Both the position numbers and the translations under genes were made by a program. A DNA stretch of 12,380 nucleotides from Gemmatimonadota bacterium (GTDB lineage Bacteria; Gemmatimonadota; Gemmatimonadetes; Gemmatimonadales; Gemmatimonadaceae), in assembly GCA_016712265.1 (NCBI GenBank), contig JADJRJ010000026.1, forward strand, positions 1 through 12,380, written 5' to 3'. The notes beneath the pieces were generated by a model. It made no database searches. It saw only the letters and a list, made by a program, of their open reading frames with translations, and was not told where the DNA came from. Positions 11,332-12,380 of this stretch are shown here, piece by piece. How positions within the stretch are numbered: position 1 is the stretch's first letter; the number at the start of each line of letters is the position of its first letter.

Positions 11332-12156
11332 TTACCGCGTGGCTCCGTACGGAATAGGGCCAGTCGTGAACGTCACCCCAGGTTCGTTGTCAAACTGGTT
11401 GCTGCCTTCGTACTTGTAAGCAGCAGACACAGTGAAGAGGTTCTGATTCCCGGCGGTGGTGGCAACGCTGCCTGGAAGGGAGATGATGTAGGTCAGATTG
11501 CCGCTACTCTTCCATTCGAGTCGCCCGCCGCCCATCACATAGGCCGAGCCCGAGAACGCGGCGTCTCGCTCAATCGTCAGGACTGCACCAGAGTTGATAT
11601 AGGCCCCAGCAGCGGACCGGAAGGATCGCGTCTTGCCACCCCCGATGACGAGCAGGTTCATGGCCGTGGCGTTGTCGTCAATCTCTGCATCCATGCCCGC
11701 GGTCTGGAAGTCGAGGGAGATCACGGCGGCGGCGGCTACCTCAATCCGCCCGACCGCGCCGCATCGCACCTCTGCCGTCGTGCCTCCGGCCAGCCTGAAT
11801 GGACCAGCCGTGCGGATGACGTGGATCAGGTCGATCCCATTTGTGCCTGCGGTGATGTTGCAGAACGCACCAGTCCCCGCGTAGTTGAGGACGGGAGCAC
11901 TGCCGTTGCTGACCGCAATAGTGAGCGAAGTAGAGTTGGTCCCGATGACCCCGCCGAACCTGATGTCCAGCAAGGCAAGATCGACGCCGGCCTGATTGAG
12001 ATTCTGCGTGATCGCCTGGTCGGTGTCCCAGATGAACACACTGTCGCCGGTCGCTGGCACGCCAGCCGCGCCCGCTCCATAGCGGGTCGCGGCCCAGTTG
12101 TTGGTGTTGCCCCAGTCGCCGTCGTTTGCACCACCGATCCACCAGCGATCTGCCAT
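11332..12156 (-). CDS. Beta-rich appendage-like protein, paralog A (274 aa)
   Basis: This 274-aa protein is rich in Gly, Ala, Thr, Ser and Asn with short alternating hydrophobic strands, as in beta-helix or beta-sandwich proteins exposed on virions. It has no signal peptide and no membrane helix. An N-terminal signature is visible: R4-W-W, W15, N20-W21, G32-V-P34, D38 and F41. This resembles the opening of autotransporter-associated beta-strand repeat proteins (W...N-W...G-x-P...D-x-x-x-F). The next gene repeats the same signature and also shares Y249, G251-S252, D256-N-E258 and G260 at identical residue numbers, so the two are tandem duplicates. The ATG has a GGAG site 8 nt upstream. Its TAA stop directly abuts the ATG of the next gene. 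A tail fibre, spike or capsid-decoration role is inferred from context; no catalytic motif is seen. Confidence 0.85.
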   Translation of the reverse strand: MADRWWIGGANDGDWGNTNNWAATRYGAGAAGVPATGDSVFIWDTDQAITQNLNQAGVDLALLDIRFGGVIGTNSTSLTIAVSNGSAPVLNYAGTGAFCNITAGTNGIDLIHVIRTAGPFRLAGGTTAEVRCGAVGRIEVAAAAVISLDFQTAGMDAEIDDNATAMNLLVIGGGKTRSFRSAAGAYINSGAVLTIERDAAFSGSAYVMGGGRLEWKSSGNLTYIISLPGSVATTAGNQNLFTVSAAYKYEGSNQFDNEPGVTFTTGPIPYGATR

Positions 12157-12164
12157 GACTCAGG

Positions 12165-12168
12165 CTCC
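12165..12168 (-). promoter_or_regulatory. Ribosome binding site for the 12156 gene
   Basis: GGAG on the minus strand lies 8 nt upstream of the ATG at 12156 and just after the stop codon of the preceding gene. It supports this ATG as the start. Confidence 0.6.
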
Positions 12169-12170
12169 GA

Positions 12171-12380
12171 TCAGACGGGGTTGCCCATCGCGTCCATGTA
12201 CGACTCGACCTCGGCCCACGCGCACTCGATGCCAAGCACGAAAGTGCCGGTGGTCGGAATCGCAATGGCCGAGTTGATGACGATGCCCTCGTTCTGGGCC
12301 AGCACGATCGGATGCTCGCCGTTGGCGACGTTCGCTGACCAGTCGATGCGAGGCAGGTTGCCGACCGGGTTGATCGTTCC
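12171..12380 (-). CDS. Partial structural-type protein, C-terminal 69 residues
   Basis: A reading frame is open from the window edge to a TGA at 12173-12171, so only the last 69 residues are visible. They include the runs LAQNEGIVINSAIAIPTTG and LGIECAWAEVES. The segment alternates polar and hydrophobic residues and looks like the closing beta-strands of a compact domain, with no membrane segment or cysteine cluster. It lies immediately upstream of the beta-rich gene starting at 12156, separated by 14 nt, and is co-directional, so it should belong to the same virion operon. The Glu-Gly-x-x-I and W-A-E pattern reminds me of C-termini of phage coat or decoration proteins, but that is recollection of style, not a family assignment. 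The existence of the gene is well supported by its clean codon pattern and tidy junction. Its function is unknown. Confidence 0.75.
   Translation of the reverse strand, partial: GTINPVGNLPRIDWSANVANGEHPIVLAQNEGIVINSAIAIPTTGTFVLGIECAWAEVESYMDAMGNPV

Overview
The window reads as part of a GC-rich tailed-phage (or prophage) virion module. Almost all convincing genes lie on the minus strand, in one tightly packed series running from 12380 down to about 1050. No integrase, terminase, capsid, portal or replication gene is recognisable here, so phage origin is inferred from the gene style: long helical virion-type proteins, tandem beta-rich appendage-like proteins, and stop/start overlaps. The host cannot be named. 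The N-W...G-x-P...D-x-x-x-F motif in two proteins recalls extracellular proteins of planctomycetes and verrucomicrobia, but that is only a hint.

Layout in transcription order (minus strand): (1) the 3' end of a structural-type gene (12380-12171); (2) two tandem paralogous beta-rich proteins (12156-11332 and 11331-10477), probably fibre, spike or decoration-like; (3) a 415-aa protein with 28 cysteines (10477-9230) and a 96-aa protein with CxC motifs (9233-8943); (4) a 500-aa Ala/Arg/Glu-rich, coiled-coil-like protein (8905-7403); (5) a very large internal/ejection-type virion protein of about 2,050 codons (7399-1224). That gene is broken by an apparent 1-nt frameshift near 6401 and carries an in-frame 310-aa intein with a LAGLIDADG-like endonuclease region (2924-1995); (6) a tiny single-pass membrane protein (1189-1052).

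The last ~1 kb (1-1050) has no convincing large gene and is unusually structured. It begins, in the minus direction, with three perfect palindromes whose centres are exactly 33 bp apart (957-1045). After a possible -10 box comes about 430 nt (897-470) with a long helix, a potential pseudoknot, several further perfect hairpins, a tRNA-like acceptor/T-arm, and a strong intrinsic terminator that could compete with an antiterminator pairing. I treat this as a candidate structured non-coding RNA or large leader. Beyond the terminator lie two doubtful small reading frames (338-156 and 159-1, joined by a GTGA overlap).

The virion genes probably form one operon with translational coupling (ATGA, TAGTG, TAA-ATG and TAA-CGC-ATG junctions). 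The most notable items are the intein placed in a conserved motif of a virion protein, the candidate structured RNA, and the phased palindromes.
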